DNA from: Crickella sp963642455
Lineage (GTDB): Bacteria > Bacillota > Clostridia > Peptostreptococcales > Anaerovoracaceae
Assembly (NCBI GenBank): GCA_963642455.1
Contig: CAVIGM010000006.1
Location: 1-39,503, forward strand
Length of the DNA: 39,503 nucleotides
Reading direction: 5' to 3'
Shown: positions 36,079 to 39,503 of the stretch, in pieces
Numbering within the stretch: position 1 is the stretch's first letter
Layout of the letters: every line of letters starts with the position of its first letter
Position numbers and translations under genes: made by a program
The notes under the pieces: model-generated
Databases searched by the model: none
Told to the model about the DNA's origin: nothing
The model's input: the letters and a program-made list of their open reading frames with translations, nothing else

Positions 36079-39000
36079 TATTCCTGCAGAAATTCTAAGT
36101 ATAGAGGAACTTGAGAAAGCCTCTGGAATGAAGGAAAAGGATATCAGCATTTCTTTCTCGAATGTTGATATTCAGAAGAAAAGCTTGATTGCGAACATCG
36201 AGATCAAGCTTAATTTTGTTATGCCTTTACAATATGAGAAGCTTATGTGCGACAGGCTGCTTGATAAATTCAAGATTATGCGAAGAATTAAGCCTACGTA
36301 TATCTACGAGGGAATAAGCGATAAGCAGGTCAAGAAGAAGGCTGACTTAAGAACTGATGCCGACCTTGTATTTGGAAAGGGCTTCAACGCTAATCCGATA
36401 AGCTATTATGAGGCCTATGAGCTTGTCGGCTCTAAGGATATGGAGGTCCTCGAAGGAGAGCTTATCAAGCTTGAATCAAGGCCTATTAACAGCAAGAAGA
36501 ATACCGTGGTCGTCCTCGGAACACTTGCGAAGGATAACAAGACTTTTCCAATAAAGGCCTTTATGACAAATAAAGAATTCTCCGAGCTTACGAAATCTCT
36601 TTCGGTCGGGGATTATATTATGGTTCGCGGAAGAATCGAAAATGACGCCTACGAGAAAGAAGCTGTCCTGATGATAAAGGCAATTAAGCATGCCGAAAGA
36701 GAACTGAAGCAGGATAACTATCCTGACGGCAAAAGAGTTGAGCTTCATATTCATACGAAGATGAGCGATAACGACGGCTTCAACGAGATAGCTGATGTGG
36801 TTAACACCGCAGCGAGATGGGGACAGAAGGCTGTTGCAATTACCGACCATGGCGTCGTTCAGGCTTTCCCGGATGCCGCAAAGGCAGCGAAGAAGCTAAA
36901 GGACAAGGGGCAGGATATTAAGATTATCTATGGCCTTGAGGGCTACCTTTATCCTGACGAGGATGCTTATGATGAGAACGGCAATATCGATATAAAGAAG
37001 CACGGAACATATCATATTATTTTGCTTGCAAAGAATAAGACTGGCCTTATGAATTTATATAAGCTCGTTTCTTATTCTCATATTGATTATTTCTACAGAA
37101 AACCTCGTCTTCCACGCTCGCTTATCGAGGCTCATAGAGAGGGCTTGATTATCGGAAGTGCCTGTGAGGCGGGCGAGGTATATAAGGCTGTCGAAAGAGG
37201 CGCAAGCGATGAAGAACTTGACAGAATCGCATCCTATTATGATTATCTCGAAATTCAGCCGCTTGGAAATAATGAATTCATGATTAGAGATGGCCTTGTA
37301 TCAAGCGAGCGTGATCTCATAGATAATAATCTTCGAATTGTTGCCTGCGGAGACAGACTTGGCAAGCTTGTTTGCGCAACAACGGATTCCCACTATCCAA
37401 GTCCCGATGCCGCAATTTACAGAAACATCATTATGAAGGGTATTGGCTTTACTGATACGGAATCCGACTGCCTGTATATGAGAACCACCGACGAGATGAT
37501 GGAGGAATTCTCGTATTTGGGCGACAGAGCCAAGGAAATCGTAATTGATAATACGAATAAGATTGCAGACATGACCGAGGAATTCATGCCTGTTCCTAAG
37601 GAAAAATATCCTCCTAAGATCGAAGGTGCCGAGGAGAGGCTTCGCAAGAGCTGCTATGACAAGGCTCATGAATTATACGGAGATCCACTTCCTGCCGTTA
37701 TAGAAGAAAGGCTTGAGGCGGAGCTTGGTCCTATCATCAAGGAAGGCTATGCGGTAATGTATGTTGCAGCGCAAATGCTTGTTAAGAAATCAAACGAGGA
37801 TGGGTATCTTGTAGGAAGTAGGGGCTCTGTCGGTTCTTCCTTTGCAGCAACTATGGCGGGAATCACGGAGGTAAATCCACTTCCACCTCATTACAGATGC
37901 CCGAAGTGCAAGTACCTTGAATTCGAAGAGCAAATCGATAAATACGACTGCGGCTTCGACCTTCCGGACAAGAACTGCCCTCACTGCGGCACGAAGCTTG
38001 TCAAGGACGGCCTTAATATTCCTTTTGCGACCTTCCTTGGCTTCGACGGAAACAAGGAGCCTGATATAGACTTGAACTTCGCAGGAGAATACCAGCCAAC
38101 AGCCCACAAATATGTAGGCGAGATTTTCGGTGAGAAGAACGTCTTCAAGGCGGGCACGGTATCCACGATTAAAGAGCGAACAGCCTATGGCTATGTTAAG
38201 CACTACTTCGAGGATACAAATACCAATGTAAGCAAGAGCGATATAGATTTGTTCGTAAAGGGCTGCAGTGGTGTCAAGAGAACGACAGGCCAGCATCCTG
38301 GCGGAATCATAGTCGTGCCAGATGACCATGAGATATTTGAGTTCTGCCCTATACAGAAGCCTGCAAATAAGATGGATGTCGATATAATCACGACGCACTT
38401 CGATTATCATAAGATAGAAAATAACCTTCTGAAGCTCGACATTCTCGGACACGATGTGCCACAGATGGTTAAGCATTTGCAGGATATGACGGGCGTTGAC
38501 CCAATGAGTATCGAACTTGGAGACAAGCAGACTTTGTCGATTTTTACATCCTTAGATGCGCTTAAGATAAAGAATCCTGATTATAAATTCAGTCACGGCA
38601 CTTATGCAATTCCGGAATTTGGAACGAATTTCACAAGGCAGATGCTCGATGATATTCAGCCGACAACTGTCTCTGCTCTTATAAAAATGTCAGGCTTCTC
38701 GCACGGTACGGCTGTGTGGACCGGAAATGCTCAGGACCTTATCAGAAACAAAGTCGCAACGATCGATGAGGTTATTTCGTCAAGAGACGATATTATGAAT
38801 TATTTGATCCTCAAGGGCCTGCCTAACAGGGACGCCTTCAAGATTATGGAAACAGTCCGCAAGAATAGGCAACTTAGTGACGAGCAGCTTAATATGATGA
38901 AGGAGCATGATGTTCCTGCTTGGTATATTAAATCCTGCGAAACGCTTGAATATCTTTTCCCAAGAGCTCACGCGTCAGCCTATGTAATGATGTCAATTAG

Positions 39001-39487
39001 AATGGCTTGGTATAAGGTGTATTACCCAGTGGAATTCTATGCTGCATATTTCACTTCGAAGGCAGACGACTTCAACGCAGATTGCATTTCTGAGGATGCA
39101 GAGACTGTGCTCAAGCGTTGCACCGAGATAAATTCTCTTGGCCTTGCTGCATCTGCCAAGCAGCAATCAAGCGCAACCGTATATGAAGTAATCTACGAGA
39201 TGCTTTCAAGAGGATACGAATTCAGCGAGCCAATTCTCGGAGAATCGGACCCATGCAAATTCACTGTTAAGGACGGAAAAGTGCTTCCTCCTTACATGGC
39301 AATCAATGGGGTAGGAAGGACAGCTGCTGAATCGATTCATTCTGCATATATGGAAAAGCCGTTCTTTACTATTGATGATGTTAGAAATAGAACGAAGCTC
39401 TCGCAGGCGAACATTGATGAGCTTAAGAAGCACGGGCTGTTTGGCGACTTGCCGGAGTCTGCGCAAATGACGATCTTCGACTTCTAA
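36071..39487 (+). CDS. polC: DNA polymerase III alpha subunit, PolC type, without the exonuclease domain
   Basis: This is the 1138-residue replicative polymerase; typical PolC is about 1400-1450. In order it has an N-terminal domain (1-120), an OB-fold region (about 125-210), and a PHP domain with HIHT (226-229), TDHG (258-261), YGLEG (287-291), His315 and TTDSH (437-441). Next come the polymerase palm with a zinc knuckle (C610, C613, C636, C639), the catalytic PDIDLNF (Asp665, Asp667) and LKLDILGHD, and a C-terminal domain rich in helix-hairpin-helix motifs (to 1138). Between YGLE (290) and His315 there are only about 24 residues, where B. subtilis PolC carries its DnaQ-like 3'-5' exonuclease of roughly 170-190 residues. 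The frame is intact, with no sign of a frameshift. The stop is 16 bases before the window end. Confidence 0.95.
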   Translation: MINIPAEILSIEELEKASGMKEKDISISFSNVDIQKKSLIANIEIKLNFVMPLQYEKLMCDRLLDKFKIMRRIKPTYIYEGISDKQVKKKADLRTDADLVFGKGFNANPISYYEAYELVGSKDMEVLEGELIKLESRPINSKKNTVVVLGTLAKDNKTFPIKAFMTNKEFSELTKSLSVGDYIMVRGRIENDAYEKEAVLMIKAIKHAERELKQDNYPDGKRVELHIHTKMSDNDGFNEIADVVNTAARWGQKAVAITDHGVVQAFPDAAKAAKKLKDKGQDIKIIYGLEGYLYPDEDAYDENGNIDIKKHGTYHIILLAKNKTGLMNLYKLVSYSHIDYFYRKPRLPRSLIEAHREGLIIGSACEAGEVYKAVERGASDEELDRIASYYDYLEIQPLGNNEFMIRDGLVSSERDLIDNNLRIVACGDRLGKLVCATTDSHYPSPDAAIYRNIIMKGIGFTDTESDCLYMRTTDEMMEEFSYLGDRAKEIVIDNTNKIADMTEEFMPVPKEKYPPKIEGAEERLRKSCYDKAHELYGDPLPAVIEERLEAELGPIIKEGYAVMYVAAQMLVKKSNEDGYLVGSRGSVGSSFAATMAGITEVNPLPPHYRCPKCKYLEFEEQIDKYDCGFDLPDKNCPHCGTKLVKDGLNIPFATFLGFDGNKEPDIDLNFAGEYQPTAHKYVGEIFGEKNVFKAGTVSTIKERTAYGYVKHYFEDTNTNVSKSDIDLFVKGCSGVKRTTGQHPGGIIVVPDDHEIFEFCPIQKPANKMDVDIITTHFDYHKIENNLLKLDILGHDVPQMVKHLQDMTGVDPMSIELGDKQTLSIFTSLDALKIKNPDYKFSHGTYAIPEFGTNFTRQMLDDIQPTTVSALIKMSGFSHGTAVWTGNAQDLIRNKVATIDEVISSRDDIMNYLILKGLPNRDAFKIMETVRKNRQLSDEQLNMMKEHDVPAWYIKSCETLEYLFPRAHASAYVMMSIRMAWYKVYYPVEFYAAYFTSKADDFNADCISEDAETVLKRCTEINSLGLAASAKQQSSATVYEVIYEMLSRGYEFSEPILGESDPCKFTVKDGKVLPPYMAINGVGRTAAESIHSAYMEKPFFTIDDVRNRTKLSQANIDELKKHGLFGDLPESAQMTIFDF

Positions 39488-39503
39488 AGCGCGCCATATT
39501 TGC

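Noticed and set aside
37790..38476. 228-codon minus-strand ORF inside polC
   Set aside because: It is antisense to the conserved polymerase palm and has no recognisable domain or start signal.
1..39503. Insertion sequences, prophage genes, tRNA or rRNA genes
   Set aside because: I found no transposase, integrase, phage structural gene, or convincing tRNA/rRNA sequence on either strand by reading.

Overview
The window reads as a chromosomal segment of a low-to-moderate GC anaerobic Firmicute of the class Clostridia. The evidence is the PolC-type replicase, strong AGGAGG ribosome sites, RNase Y, the frr-uppS-cdsA-dxr-rseP-ispG-polC order, and an infC-rpmI-rplT operon with an attenuated leader and an AUU start. 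A gut or oral Anaerovoracaceae/Mogibacterium-like bacterium is my best guess, but this is inference. Every supported gene lies on the + strand. Two runs of N (11894-11904 and 26652-26698) mark assembly joins, so synteny across them is not proven.

Layout. (1) 188-4083: hypB, a 929-residue multi-cluster FAD/NAD(P) oxidoreductase, and hypA, probably one operon. No nickel enzyme structural gene is visible. (2) 4131-11882: a terminator-like hairpin and promoter, then a tightly overlapping operon for a cation/proton antiporter module. Its gene order is that of the MbhA-H part of archaeal membrane-bound hydrogenase: mrpE, F, G, MbhD-like, an MbhE+MrpB fusion, mrpC and an MrpD-like subunit. Two further NuoL/MrpD paralogues and a 62-residue single-helix protein follow. 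No hydrogenase subunits follow before the gap. (3) 11930-13448: a perfect-consensus promoter, an attenuator leader, infC (AUU start), rpmI, rplT, a 58-residue membrane ORF and a terminator. (4) 13482-18308: a cell-surface block of a six-SH3b glucosaminidase, a cohesin-domain membrane protein and a secreted or anchored DNA/RNA nuclease. (5) 18407-25429: nitroreductase, nrdR, cmk, radC, a MinD-like ATPase, a MurE-type ligase and RNase Y. Several intergenic regions here carry palindromes or short tandem repeats. (6) 25473-27918: cysteine desulfurase (cut by the gap) and thiI, the sulfur donor and acceptor pair for tRNA 4-thiouridine. (7) 27959-39487: thrS without a TGS domain, then pyrH, frr, uppS, cdsA, dxr, rseP, ispG and polC. 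These cover pyrimidine nucleotide supply, ribosome recycling, isoprenoid and lipid precursors, intramembrane proteolysis and replication.

The points most worth a second look are as follows: the PolC with no DnaQ-like exonuclease insertion; the Mbh-ordered antiporter operon with three proton-channel-like subunits and no hydrogenase; the hypB-oxidoreductase-hypA sandwich; the 43-bp repeats that copy the end of the minD-like gene and supply the next gene's ribosome site; and the intergenic palindromes and repeats upstream of radC, nrdR, cmk and ispG.
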